Source: Brachypterus glaber (lineage: Eukaryota; Arthropoda; Insecta; Coleoptera; Kateretidae). Taken from it: DNA of 64,000 nucleotides. This document shows positions 1 through 11,289 of this stretch, piece by piece. Position 1 is the first letter of the stretch; each line of letters begins with the position of its first letter. The position numbers and the translations under genes are program-made. The stretch spans positions 45,397,249-45,461,248 of the forward strand of contig OY294050.1 in the NCBI GenBank assembly GCA_958510825.1, written 5' to 3'. A model generated the notes under the pieces. It saw only the letters and a program-made list of their open reading frames with translations. It ran no database searches and had not been told where the DNA came from.

Positions 1-425
1 TAAATAACGTCCGCACAGATCCGTTTAGGTGTGCTTTATACCTGCCCAAGTCTGTTTTTGACGGATCGTATGTATTCCGCTTGGATATACTTTTTACCCG
101 CCATAGTCCGCAAATGTCTGTACAGGACGGTACTAAATCTAAAAATATTGTCGGCGTACACCCGCCCAAGTCTGAAATTGTCGCATATCCGCGCGTATCT
201 GTTTTGGTGTGTTTTAGTTCCGGTTAATGCACCACGGCCGCTTTTATCCGCCAATGTACGCGTTGACCCGTCAATTATGTATGCCCAGACCTGCAAATAT
301 CGTCCGCAAAAATCAGTTTAAGTGTGCTTCATACCTGCCCAAGTCTGTTTTTGACGGATCGTATGTATTCCGCTTGGATATACTTTTTACCCGCCACAGT
401 CCCCAAATGGCTGCATAATACGGTA
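1..425. repeat. Duplicated GC-richer repeat related to the 4.4-5.6 kb satellite
   Basis: Two diverged copies of one segment lie here, about 1-150 and 303-440, offset by about 302 bases. Both contain TACCTGCCCAAGTCTG and GACGGATCGTATGTATTCCG. Read on the minus strand they resemble the satellite at 4440-5560 (CGGACTTGGGCGGGTA-type words), so this may be an outlying inverted piece of the same family. Open frames here are by-products of the repeat. Confidence 0.6.
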
Positions 426-564
426 CTAATCTGAAAATATTGGTAAAAGTCCAAACCTGGTGATATCGGATATGGTAAAATAGAAAAATTAATTAAGTTA
501 AATGAAATTTTTTTTATAGAGATATCTGTTTTTAAAGTTAAAAATGTTTTAATTGAAGACATAG

Positions 565-1190
565 AAATTACAAATTAATTCATTTTGGAAAATGCATACC
601 CAATTACTGTTCGTTTAAATAATGATTTAATTTTAAAAAACTGTTGATTCAATGTCCAAAATTTAAAAACCTAAAAAGTATATTTTTGTATTGTCCAAAA
701 TCTAAAAACTATTTTTGTACTGTGCATAAGGAATACAATAAAATGGGCATGGTCAGACATGGGTGGGCGTTGTAATAGAAAAAAAAAACAGATTTGGGCC
801 GGTATGAGCCGGCACAAAATTTGGACGGGTAAGAGCTGACATAACAGACAAAACCATACTTGGGCGGTTATGACAGAATTGACTTTTACCGATACTGATA
901 TAATAGACAAAACTAGACAGAACACCCACCAGAAACCCATAATGGCGGCTTATTCAAATTAAAAATATTTTTATTTTATTTGGATCATTACTTTGATTTA
1001 GGCATTCGACAAAATTGCCGAACGCCTAAATCAAAATGATGGTTGTGTGGCTAATAAAAAAAACAAGAAATTAAAATAAAGTATTTTTTTTTTTTAAACA
1101 AAATTGCAACATAACCATAATACAAACTCTATGTAAATACCTCGAAAAAAATATAAGTATAAAGAAAAATAGTTTATCGAACAGGTGCGT
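565..1190. other. AT-rich sequence with one satellite-like island
   Basis: No gene is visible. About 770-940 carries diverged relatives of the 4.4-5.6 kb satellite (GGTATGAGCCGGCAC, GGGTAAGAGCTGACA). About 990-1045 forms a short inverted repeat around TTTGATTTAGGCATTCG and GAACGCCTAAATCAAA. Confidence 0.4.
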
Positions 1191-1279
1191 AGATATGGGG
1201 GGGTAGAGGGAGTATTTACCCCCCAAGAATCTTTATTTGTTATATATTTTTTTGTTATTTTAAATAAAAAATTAAAATA

Positions 1280-1850
1280 ATGGTGGGTGTTTTTTGCCTG
1301 GGGCGCTAAATTTTGTAGAAACGCTCAGGGACAAAGCTTTTTTTCTGAGGGTGTTTTTTTGTTTTGGTAGGGGCGCCAAATTTTGAAATTTTGAATAAAA
1401 AAATTTATTTTGAAAAGGAAAAAAAAATAACATTTTTAATAGCTGGTCCCCCCTAGGCTAGAAATCTCACTAGCCTTGGGCTTCCCAGTCCGACACTGGA
1501 TGCTAACTACGCGCCTGTTATCAAAAGGGTCAAAAAAAGAAAAAATACATTCATGAAAAAATGCTTTGTCCCTGACGATTTCTATCAAACTTGGCGACCC
1601 TGTGAAACAAAATTGGCGCTCCAAAAAAATACCAGAGGGATCAGCGAAAAAAAATTGTCGCCCCAAAAATTAAAAAAGCTTTGTCCCTAGCAGTTTCTGC
1701 CAAAATTGGCGCTCCTGCAAAAAAATAGCGCCCCAAAAATTACCTTTACAAAAAAAGGTTTACCCCGACGGTATCTACCGAACTTGGCGCCTCCGCAAAT
1801 AAATGGCGCCCCAAAAATAACCTTCAAGAAAAAAGGCTTTGTCCTTGATG
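1280..1850. repeat. Inverted and tandem repeat built on GGGGCGC / GGCGCTCC words
   Basis: The left side has GGGGCGCTAAATTTTG and CTCAGGGACAAAGC; the right side has GCTTTGTCCCTAGC and CAAAATTGGCGCTCC, the same words inverted. On the right, units of about 75 bases repeat in tandem (CTTTGTCCC, then TTGGCGC, then GCGCCCCAAAAAT). It looks like a decayed foldback element without coding potential. Confidence 0.5.
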
Positions 1851-1852
1851 GT

Positions 1853-1906
<54 letters not shown>

Positions 1907-3715
1907 TTTATTGCATTTAAGTTTCACAATATAAATAATAAATAATTTGCAACAAATATGCTAATATGCACTAAAAGTTACAAAGTAAATTTGAATGTGC
2001 GTATATAAAAAAAAAAAAAACATAGAATACATCAAATACATAATATTAAATACTACATTTTATACATAAAACAAAATAATTATAAGTGTTTGGGGAGGTA
2101 GATTGGGTAAGTATACACTTTAAGTAATGCTGTAGAATTTATATAGACAGAGTTATAAATAAGAATACATTTATTTTTGCTTTTTTATTTATTTTTTTTT
2201 TTTTATTTTTTTAAAGGAGTGAGTAATTTTACCGAGTTAGACATTTTTCAGATCTATAATATTATGGACGTATACTCTAGGTAAGTTAAGAATATAGTTT
2301 TTACATGTTGTTTTAAATGAATTTAGTACTACAATATTTTTTATTTCAGGAGGAAACGAATTATAAACCCTTGGGCCCAGGTATTTGCTGCTTCTTTGAC
2401 CAATAGTCTTAAATACTTTTGGAACAAGTAAGTTTTTATTATTTCTTGTAACTGTCGATCTAAATTCTTTTTTTGCAGAGTGCATATGTATACTTAAGGA
2501 TAGATAATAAAGCTGCCTGCAGTCCATTCTTCTTGACAATGAGAAGATTTCATCAGACGGGTAAGTATAACTCTTTTTGTGAATAACTTTAAGTATTCTT
2601 TTTTGGGTTATTTCCAGATCTTCTAAGAAACTCCTGTATACCCCACCCCAACCTAGTATACCATACCTCAAGTGAGATTCTACTAGAGCACTATAAATCA
2701 TATTGAGTTGTTGAAGATTAAGAATTTGATTTAAAATTTTAAAATAGGGAATAAAACATCTAATTTTACTATTAATTTGTTTTACATGCAAATCCCACCT
2801 GAGGTGCTGATCTATAGTGATTCCCAGGAACTTAGTAGATTTGGTATTTTTTATGGAGAAGTTATCATCTTCAGTAAAAAAAGTAAGTATATCCAACTCT
2901 GGTATACTATTTGAGTAGCATCCGAATGTCATAAATACGGTCTTGTCAAAATTTAGTGTTAAAATATTGTGGTCAAACCAGCTCTTGATAAGAACAAAGT
3001 CAGACAGGACCATACTTATGAGTTCTTCCCAGCTAGTACCCTTATATAGTACAGTGGTATCATCAGCGAAACTTATGATTTTGCCTCTAGTTTTTACTAA
3101 AAAGAGGTTATTTATGTATAATATAAATAGTAGTGGCCCCAATATAGTGCCTTGTGGTACACCAAATTCAGGTGAAAGTGGGTCACTCATGTGTTTTCCT
3201 ATTTTAACAAACTGTTCTCTATCTTTTAGGTAACTTCTAATAAGTTTTAACAAGGTACCCCTTATACCTAACCGTTCCAATGTATTGATTAACTTCTCAT
3301 GACAGACAGTATCAAAAGCCTTCGCAAGGTCTAAGAATATACATAAGGTAGGTATACCTTTATCTAGAGAGTCATAAAGATCATTAATTAGATTAGTTAT
3401 AGCATGTTGCGTAGACTTACCCTTTTGAAAGCCGTACTGCCTGTCAGAGATAATCAAATACTTTTTAATAAAATTCTCAATTCTGTTTTTTACAAGTGTT
3501 TCAAATACCTTGGTAAAGTTGGTTATAAGGGATATAGGCCTATAATTGACAGGGTCCAGTTTGTCACCTTTTTTATAAATTGGCACTACTATTGAGGTTT
3601 TAAATGCCTTCGGACACACTCCTGAATCAAATATTTCATTCATAAGTTTCGCCAATGGATACTCTATAGAATTTGAGATATTCTTTATTATTTGACTGAA
3701 AAATCTATGAACGTT
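1850..3715 (-). mobile_element. 5'-truncated non-LTR retrotransposon (LINE) with simple-repeat 3' end
   Basis: Read on the minus strand, an open reverse transcriptase frame (3655 to 2237, open back to about 3715) is followed by an AT-rich 3' region and ends in a trinucleotide tract, (TAA)n on the plus strand at about 1854-1905. The frame lacks the endonuclease and the first part of ORF2, so this is the usual 5'-truncated copy made by target-primed reverse transcription. A simple-repeat rather than poly(A) tail is known for CR1/L2-type LINEs. No target-site duplication was found by eye. Confidence 0.8.
2237..3655 (-). CDS. LINE ORF2 fragment: reverse transcriptase
   Basis: A 472-residue open frame without stops covers most of a non-LTR reverse transcriptase. 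Visible blocks in order are: YRPISLI near residue 40 (RT block 2); DLAKAFDTV near 110 (first catalytic Asp); GVPQGTILGPLLF near 167; FADDTTVLY near 195 (catalytic Asp pair); and the downstream STKFLGITID thumb-region motif. The C-terminal part with LGPRVYNSFP resembles CR1/L2- and Jockey-type ORF2 ends. The first methionine is only the first in the open stretch; the true ORF2 start was lost by 5' truncation. The intact frame suggests a rather recent insertion, but the copy cannot be autonomous because no endonuclease or ORF1 is present. Confidence 0.85.
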   Translation of the reverse strand: MAKLMNEIFDSGVCPKAFKTSIVVPIYKKGDKLDPVNYRPISLITNFTKVFETLVKNRIENFIKKYLIISDRQYGFQKGKSTQHAITNLINDLYDSLDKGIPTLCIFLDLAKAFDTVCHEKLINTLERLGIRGTLLKLIRSYLKDREQFVKIGKHMSDPLSPEFGVPQGTILGPLLFILYINNLFLVKTRGKIISFADDTTVLYKGTSWEELISMVLSDFVLIKSWFDHNILTLNFDKTVFMTFGCYSNSIPELDILTFFTEDDNFSIKNTKSTKFLGITIDQHLRWDLHVKQINSKIRCFIPYFKILNQILNLQQLNMIYSALVESHLRYGILGWGGVYRSFLEDLEITQKRILKVIHKKSYTYPSDEIFSLSRRMDCRQLYYLSLSIHMHSAKKEFRSTVTRNNKNLLVPKVFKTIGQRSSKYLGPRVYNSFPPEIKNIVVLNSFKTTCKNYILNLPRVYVHNIIDLKNV

Positions 3716-3719
3716 GTTG

Positions 3720-4255
3720 CTTCTTTTGGTCCTATCACCTATCTATCCAACCAAACATTCGTTTATTCATTCCATAGTACTATAATTAGTTAAACATAAT
3801 TGTTATTTTGCTTTATATTTATAATTATTGCTAGCTTTACTTACTCTTATCACAGAACACCCATTTATTTATCTCATTTACTTGTTAAAGAACAGGCGCC
3901 AAAAGCAACAGTAATTATAGGTTATGTGACGGTCCAAGGTTGGTGATTAGAAGAGGTTAGCTCAACATACGTAAATATTATTTTTTAACAGAAAAAACAT
4001 TATATTATAATAAACTACATGTTTAAAGACAACAAATGTAATAATAAATAATAACAATAAAAATAAAAACATATATATAATAGTTAAATTCAACGAGGGG
4101 ATTGGGGGGTCGAGCCAACCTTGTTTTTTATATCTCGAACATCTAAGAATGATATGCGAAAAACAGAACACCCACTATGCGAACTATTTCTTCCTTGTTG
4201 CTAGGCCTGTAATACCAGTCGGAACCCCCTGGTTTAGAGCGCGTACATGGTCTGA
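3720..4255. other. Unassigned AT-rich interval
   Basis: No coding or RNA gene signal is seen. It contains an A-rich stretch near 3960-4080. The edge near 4255 abuts a dispersed repeat found again near 29.7 kb. Confidence 0.3.
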
Positions 4256-4257
4256 TA

Positions 4258-4500
4258 AACGCGAACATGGGACAAGCGCCTAAATGCAGCTCTCTATGCA
4301 GGATTTTGTTTTGGTTTTTTGTTGTTTGGTCTTTTTTTTAATGAGGGGGCCTTGGTTTACGTTAACGTTGGTTTGGCATCTGTTTGGTGTTTTTTTTTTT
4401 GTAAAAAAATGTTTTTTATTTAAAATAACATATTGAAAAACGGTCAGCGCATGCGCAGTTTATCAAAAACCTTGCATAAAGAGCTGCACATAGGCGCTCC
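4258..4500. repeat. Dispersed repeat shared with 29.74-30.00 kb
   Basis: ACAAGCGCC, TGCAGCTCTCT, GGCCTTGGT, ACGTTAACGTTGGTTTGGC and CATGCGCAGTTTATCAAA occur here and in the same order at about 29745-29945. Both copies also keep the GTAAAAAAATG tract, so they are full-length relatives rather than a chance match. No coding signal. Confidence 0.65.
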
Positions 4501-5560
4501 TGAACATGGGCGGGTGTATGCCGACATAGTCCGAAAAAGAAGACGACCGAGCGCGGATATGAGCGGACTGGGGCGGGTACATGCCGACAAAATTGGGAAA
4601 GATTGACGGATAATGTCAGATAAACGCGGATGTACGCAGACATAATTCGAAAAAAAGACGACCGAGCGCAGATTTGAGCGGACTAGGGCGGGTACATGCC
4701 GACAATATTGAAAAATATTGACGGACAATATCAGATAAACGCGGATATACGCCGACATAATCCAAAAAAAAGACGGTTGAGCGCAGATATGAGCGGACTG
4801 GGGCGGGTACATGCCGACAAAATTGGGAAAAATTGACGGACAATATCAGATAAACGCGGATGTACGCAGACATAATTCTAAAAAAGACGACCGAGCGCAG
4901 ATTTGAGTGGACTTGGGCGGGTACATGCCGACAACATTGGAAAATTTTGACAGACAATATCATATAATCGCGGGGATATACGCCGACATAATCCGAAAAA
5001 AAAAGATGGTTGAGCACAGATATGAGCGGACTGGGGCGGGTACATGCCGACAAAATTGGGAAAGATGTCAGATAAACGCGGATGTACGCAGACATAATCC
5101 GAAAAAAAAAGACGGTCCAGCGCAGATATGAGCGGGCCAAGGCGGTTACATGCCGACAAAATTGGGAAGGATTGACGGACAATATCAGATAAACGCGGAT
5201 ATACGCCGACATAATTCGAAAAAAAGACGGTTGAGCGCAGATATGAGCGGACTGGGGCGGGTACATGCCGACAAAATTGGGAAAGATTGTCGGACAATGT
5301 CAGATAAACGCGGATGTACGCAGACATAATTCTAAAAAAAGACGACCGAGCGCAGATTTGAGCGGACTTGGGCGGGTACATGCCGACAACATTGGGAAAT
5401 ATTGACAGACAATATCATATAAACGCGGATATACGCCGACATAATCCGAAAAAAAAAGACGGTCCAGCGCAGATATGAGCGGACCAGGGCGGTTACATGC
5501 CGACAAAATTGGGAGATTGATGGACAATGTCAGATAAACGCGGATATAAGCCTACATAAT
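4440..5560. repeat. Satellite array, ~115-bp monomers alternating as dimers
   Basis: About ten monomers of roughly 115 bases are arranged head to tail. Each has AACGCGGAT, CGACATAAT or CAGACATAAT, an A-rich run, GAGCGCAGAT, and GCGGGTACATGCCGACAA. Monomers near 4619, 4850, 5072 and 5303 read GGATGTACGCAGAC, while those near 4736, 4967, 5190 and 5418 read GGATATACGCCGAC, a regular alternation that makes a dimer of about 230 bases. Long overlapping minus-strand frames here are caused by the repeat period and are not genes. Confidence 0.85.
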
Positions 5561-6140
5561 ACAAGCGCAGATATGAGCGGATAAATGCCGACTAATACTC
5601 TGACAGACAAAACCACTTAGGCTGGTGTAAGCCGACATGATCGGACGCGCATAGGCGGATATAAGCCGACTTAATGAAACAGAAAAAAAACAGACTTGGG
5701 CAGGTAACAGCCGACATAAATTATTTTGGACATACGCGGAATTGTGCGGAAGTACTTCTATTGTGAAAAAGCCGGACTTATGCAGATATAAATATTTGAC
5801 TGCCAAATTAGGATAAAAGCAGATGTAAAAATAACAAAAATTGCGGGTATCAGCCGACAAAAATTATATTTCAACGTTCCGGATCTAAGCGGACTTGTGC
5901 GGACAAAAATTCTATGTAGAAATTTCGGATGCATGCAGACCTAAATGTCTAACTGTAAATTTAGGATCATTGCAGATATAAATAACACCTGCTATAGCCG
6001 ACTCAATGCAACTGAAAAATTTGCCGACTTCTGCGGATCTGATTTTAATCCTAAATTGCGGGTGAAATGCAATTGACGGGTGAACGCGGATGTAGCGGGT
6101 CTAAAACATATCAAAACGGATTTGTTTTTTCACCCGCACA
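5560..6140. repeat. Degenerate tail of the satellite
   Basis: The same words (GCGGATATAAGCCGAC, GGGCAGGTAACAGCCGAC, GCGGACTTGTGCGGAC) continue at irregular spacing and high divergence, ending at about 6140. This is a typical decayed array edge. Confidence 0.6.
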
Positions 6141-6170
6141 GAGCTGCACAGATCCGTCATTTTCAGCAGG

Positions 6171-6505
6171 GTTATATAAAAGATAATTTTAAATTGGTCA
6201 AAAAATGTTATAAACAACGTTTTCCTAAAACGCATTGTTTTCGAGATATTTGCGTTTAAAGCAGTAAAAGGTTTTTTTAGCATATCTCACATATTTATAA
6301 TCCGATTTCAAAAAATTATATTTTAAATAAAAGCTATTTTTAAGCCCTATAAAAAATGTTATATACAGTTTTTTGCTAGAATATAATGTTTTAAAGATAT
6401 AGAATTTAAAATATATAATAAAAGTCCAAACCTAGTTTGAAAGATGGCTCTAGTGTACAATAGTGCCGATGTTTTGACAGGATGCTTGCAACGTTTCATC
6501 TAGTT
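6171..6505 (-). mobile_element. Truncated Helentron-like (HINE) element, 5' half
   Basis: This is the inverted 5' half of the family described at 11809-12514. It contains CGTTTTCCTAAAACGCATTG and ends, on the minus strand, with the family's left end (AACGTTGCAAG, then ACATCGGCAC). The 3' half with the GACA microsatellite and hairpin is missing. An unrelated stretch with AAAAGTCCAAAC replaces about 11 family bases near 6413-6430. Confidence 0.75.
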
Positions 6506-8240
6506 AAATGAATATATTCATTTAAAAAGTTTTGTTAATAGTAGGAAATATCGATATATGAATTTTCCTAAATGTTATATTTTAAACAAATATTATAAAG
6601 CATTATTATTATTATTATTTTATTTTTCTACTAGGATACTTTAAAAATCACATTATAATATTTTAAAAACAAAAGTTTAAATAACATTCTTAAAGACTTT
6701 ATTTATTTTTAAATATTTTAAAAGAAAAGTCGCATTCAGTATGATGTTAGCTAACCTATTTAAAGATACTATACTATTAAAAAAAACATAGTTGGATATT
6801 ATAAACCAATAAAAAAAATATATGAAAATTTCCCACGAAAATATCATAGAAATCATCAAATATTTACCGCATAAAAAATATTAAAAAAATAATTAAAATA
6901 AAAAACATTTTAAAATATTATTCAATGTTTAGTATTTTCTAGATAAAAAATATTGTTAAATTTATAATGTCTGTTATCCTATTTAAAAATATTTCATTAT
7001 CAAAATTTTAAAACATTCTAAGATTTCTATAATAATCAGTGATGTTCCTGAAGTATTTTCCTAACAGGGTTATGTTGGAAAATTACCACAAAATGGCTCT
7101 AAGCGCCAAAATACAATATCTATAGAATAAAATTAAGTTGGCGTAAGTCCAAACCATTTTTATTGAAATATTTGTAGATGGTGTTAAGCTAATTTCAAAT
7201 TATTTTAATTTTTTTAAATATATCAGTATGTTACAATGGCAGACTTCATTAAAAAATGAGGTTTGTCAATTTTGATTTTAAATATCTCAGATACAAATGA
7301 AAATAAAAAAAGAAATTGTACAAAATTGCTTAAAAAAATTAACCCTTTCGATATCAGTAATAAAAATTAAACATACACTAAAAAATAGTATATTAAAGTA
7401 CTAGTTCCATAACATACGTTTTTAGCGCACGAGTACAAGTTTAGAAAACGAGCCCCTTGCGGCGAGTTTTCTAAAGTACTAGTGCTCTAAAAACGTGTTA
7501 TGAAACGAGTGCTTTATACAATTTTTTCTATTTTGCTCTAAAACTTAAAAAAACTTTCATTTAAATTGATGACTGATTTAAGGATTTTTGTTTTGGATTG
7601 GCATTACAGTTTACACCATGTGTAAAATTCTAAGAACAAATCATATTCTGATATATTTTATAGTCATCTCTTTTTTTTTACTGTAATTAACCAAACCACA
7701 ATTTTAACATGGCAAAAATAACCTAAACACAAAATTTTGTAGAAAATTCAACTTTAAAGCGACATTGACATTTGCACGGAAAACGTCAAGCGATAGGCCA
7801 GGTCTGTTGCCAACCCAAAAGGACAAAAGTACAGACCTCTTATGAGCCTATAAGAACACGCAAAATGCGTGTGATTATGAGCTTATAAGTCACAAAATAG
7901 AAAAAATATAAAAATCCATTTTCTTAAAAAGCACCCCGAGGATTTTTTTCGTTTTGCTCCTAAAATAACCAGGGGATGTCCCCAAATCAATTTCAGAAAA
8001 AAGACTAAATGATTGTACTTCTGATTCAAAGTAGGTCGTCGTGCTAATTTTCAGTTTGTCGTATTTCGAAAGAACAATGTGGTACGAAAATATATAAAAC
8101 AAACCGACAATTTTTGATCAGATTTTTTTATGTTTTCGGTACCGCTAAATAAGCATTTTAGAATATTCAGGAACGACTGCAAAGCAGTTATTTTGAGAGG
8201 AACAGATAAAAACGTTAGAGAATATTTAAACATTTATTTT
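6505..8240. other. Very AT-rich interval without recognisable genes
   Basis: No coding signal is seen. It contains an inverted repeat at 7395-7515 and a small palindromic repeat at 7835-7900 (around CACGCAAAATGCGTGTG) that recurs inverted at 45816-45885. Confidence 0.4.
7395..7515. repeat. Imperfect hairpin element
   Basis: CATAACATACGTTTTTAGCGC on the left pairs with CTAAAAACGTGTTATG on the right, and AAAACGAGCCCCTTGC pairs around GCGGCGAGTTTTCT. This looks like a small foldback MITE. Confidence 0.5.
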
Positions 8241-8980
8241 ATTCAGTAATACATATAAAACAAAATATACAGGTAAATAAACTTGAGAGCAAAAAAATTG
8301 ATTGCCATTTTTTAAATTCAAATATTTCTAAAACTACTTATTGGATTTGACTGATTCCTTTTTTGTTTTAAAGCTTAAACACTCTCTCCTTTTGTTTAGA
8401 AAAAATAAGAAAGGCATTTTTGTATTAACAGCAACAAAAAATGTATCACTTTGTTTTTTGCCCCCATCTTCTAGGGCTTGGATGGTACGCCACTGCAACT
8501 GTTTATCAAATTTTTAATGTCTCTTATTGCCGCAGTTTTAATGAATGTTTTCCTTTTTATTTTTTTTATATTTTTACTATTGGTTTAGGAGATATCAGGA
8601 TTTTCCTGTAAGTTGTCATTTTTTCAGTTAACTCAAAAAGTACAAAATCAGCAGAGTTATTGTTTTTTATTTGAAGCTCAATTTTTTTACTTCTTCTAGT
8701 TTCTTCATCGCGGGGCAACTTTCTACTGCCGTTTGACGGTGGCTCAACGGTGATTTCGCAGAACCGCCGCCGGATGGAGTGACCTTTTTTTTGTTTTACT
8801 CAAGTTTTACAAACCCAACTTATGTTTTTGATAAACTTGATTAGATGAAAAACGTAACTCGGTTAAGCTTCAAATTTAAAGCACAGCAACAATCAAATTC
8901 ATGTAGTACATACTTTTTGAGATAACTGAAAAATTTACAACTTTTAGGAAAATCCTGATATCTCCTAAACCAGAAGTAAA

Positions 8981-9850
8981 TACACTGCCCAGTAAAAGAG
9001 CTTTCCCATTTTACACCTCCGCGCGTAAAATTGATTTTTATTATTAGTTTTACTTTTAGCAACCTTAAAAATATACCAATTATCACGAAAACTACCCCCC
9101 GCCTCTTTGGGGGTGCAGTTAGAACTTTTTTTATTGTCAGATTCTCTTTCGGCAACCTTAAAACCCCCAATACACAAATTTTAACAAAAACTACCCCCAC
9201 CCCTCAGGGGGTGAAATTAGAAAAAAATTATTAAAAGATTCAGTTTTAGCGAACTAAAAAAACCCAATATACCAATTTCCACGAAAACTACCCGCCACCC
9301 ATCATAGATTTTTTTTATTATCAAATTCACTTTCAGCCACCTCGAAAACACTAATATACCAGTTTTCACGAAAACTACCTCCCACCCCTCAGGGGGTGAA
9401 ATTAGAAAAAAAATATTATCAGATTCATATTCGCCAACCCCTAAATACCAATTTTGACGAAAATATTGAAAATATTTATCCCCTCACCCCTTCGGGGGTG
9501 GAGTTAGAAAAAATTTATTATCAGATTCAATTTCAACCCCAAAAACCCCCATTTTCAAATTTTTCTAAAAAAATGGATTTTTCCTCATTTGACCCCCTTG
9601 CCGCACCCCAATGTTCACCAAAAACAATCCCGAGCTAGAACTTTTGGTTACACACCCAACATATTTCAAGTCTCTAACTTAAAGCTTTCTTAAGTTATCG
9701 TGCCCACAAGATTTCCCGGACAGACCGATCGACCGACCGATCGAGATTTTTTTTTGCTTGAAATTGATTTATATGGACATAAAACGTCATAAAACGCAAA
9801 AAACTGAAAATTTTTGCACGAATACAAGGCTTTCCGAAATTTTGAAAATT
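8981..9850 (+). mobile_element. Family A element with ~90-bp internal repeats and GACC microsatellite
   Basis: One end reads CACTGCCCAGTAAAAGAGC and the other CACGAATACAAGGCTTTCC. Internally, units of about 90 bases repeat (CACGAAAACTACC, then CACCCCTCAGGGGGTG, then AAATTAGAAAA, then TCAGATTC), followed by a tetranucleotide stretch GACAGACCGATCGACCGACC. Further copies lie at 43708-44412 and 61965-62789, with a fragment at 53195-53392. It has no terminal inverted repeats and no coding capacity. Short open frames here come from the internal repeat. Confidence 0.75.
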
Positions 9851-10127
9851 TTTAAAATGGGAAAGCAAAATATTAAGAAAGAAAAGAGAAAATATTCATT
9901 AAAACTGCGACAATAAGAGAGACATTAACAATTTGCTAAACAGTTGCAGTGGCGTACCATGCAAGCCCTAGAAGATGGGGGCAAAAAACAAAGTGGTACA
10001 TTTTTTGTTGCTGTTAATACAAAAATACCTTTCTTAATCATTCTAAATAAAAACAAAAGTAGAGAATGTTTAAGCTTTAAAACAAAAAAGAATCAGTCAA
10101 ATCCATTAAGTAGTTTTCGAAATACAG

Positions 10128-10858
10128 CCTGTTCCAGAACTCGCGTACCGAAATTGAAGAGGTGATTCTACATCCAAAAATATGAAAAAAAGTTTCTATA
10201 AAGGTTGGTCCGGAAATGAACCCTAAGGGAGCTACGGCCCTTCGAAGATGACCTATTGAATGGGGAACAAAAAAAAGCACCAATAAAATTTTAATGCTGC
10301 AGGGCGATTCTTCATTTAAAACTGAGCAAAAAAGTATTATACATCAAAACACCTAAATTTAATATTAAAGGAGTAATAGCCTTTTAAAAAGTAACGTTTT
10401 TGGTGGCAAAAAATGTTACTTCCTCTTAATTGCATTTTTTTTTGATAACGGTTGCTCCTACAGTCTTACACTATATGATATTTTATATGTATTTTTACTC
10501 TAGAAATCTATATTTTTTACAACAAATCCAAAAAACATACACATAGAAAAGTTTGGGGCAAAAATGTTTTAAGCCTCATATATTTTGTCCGTCTGGGCAC
10601 GCCTCTGGATAAATTAAAAAAATAAATTAACATAAACTTATTGCCCTTATTAATACTAGTATACATGCAAAAGCTCGCCGCTCTAGCTTAAACGGTACCC
10701 GAGTTATTAATTAAAAACCTTATTTTTATTACAATTTTAAAGGGCCCTAGATCCCTTAGGGCTCATTTCCGGACCAACCTTTATAGGAACTTTTTTTATA
10801 TTTTTGGATCTAGAATCACCTCTTAAATTTTGGCATGCCAGTTATGGATCACCCTGTA
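10128..10858 (+). mobile_element. Family B foldback MITE (~720 bp)
   Basis: The arms are inverted copies of each other: AAGAGGTGATTCTACATCC near the left and TAGAATCACCTCTTAAATTTT near the right, with GGTTGGTCCGGAAATGA against TCATTTCCGGACCAACC. The right end is ATCACCCTGTA. The left end is degenerate. Better-preserved copies are at 22348-23070 and 33798-34427. Confidence 0.75.
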
Positions 10859-10919
10859 TTTGAATTTAAAAAATGGCAATTTTTTGGCTGGAGCGATGTT
10901 TTTGCTCTCGAGTGTATTT

Positions 10920-11288
10920 AATAATTATACTTTTTTTTTTCTTCAGCAATACACATATAAACAAAATATAAAGGTAAATATTTAATAATTATACAAAAAA
11001 TTTAAACGGGCTTTACAAATATTATAAACAACAAAGTTTGGTACTCATGACAAATAATTAGTTTGAGATAAAAAATACAATTAATATGGCAAATAACAAA
11101 TTTTATAAAAATATAGATATCACATAGGTATTCTTAAATTACATCAAATATAATATTTTACAAAAGTATTCTTTTAAATATTGTATATTGGGAGATACAA
11201 TAAAAAAAATTGAATCTTAAAAAAATATATTGTCGCGTTACTTTCTGAACCTCGTAACTTCAAACAATCGATTTTTGGTTCATTGTAC
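10920..11288. other. AT-rich interval, no gene
   Basis: It holds short direct repeats of TTTAATAATTATAC and the right copy of the repeat flanking the 8.3-10.9 kb foldback. Nothing else can be supported. Confidence 0.3.
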
Positions 11289-11289
11289 T

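Larger units (their letters stand above)
8284..10918. mobile_element. Large foldback element carrying two nested insertions
   Basis: The left arm runs from about 8284 to 8690 and the right arm is its inverted copy, split into three pieces (about 8860-8980, 9850-10127 and 10859-10918). Matching words include GAGAGCAAAAA with TTTTTGCTCTC, GGTACGCCACTGCAACTG with CAGTTGCAGTGGCGTACC, and GGAGATATCAGGATTTTCCT with AGGAAAATCCTGATATCTCC. The right arm is interrupted by a family A element (8981-9850) and a family B element (10128-10858). A diverged direct repeat of about 38 bases flanks the whole (around 8243-8282 and 10942-10980, CAAAATATACAGGTAAAT-like). Confidence 0.75.

Noticed and set aside
4444..5527. 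Long overlapping minus-strand frames such as the 216-residue one
   Set aside because: They follow the ~115-bp satellite; each repeats the same CRHVPAPVRS-type words.
9396..9638. 80-residue plus-strand frame
   Set aside because: It reads through the internal units of a family A element.
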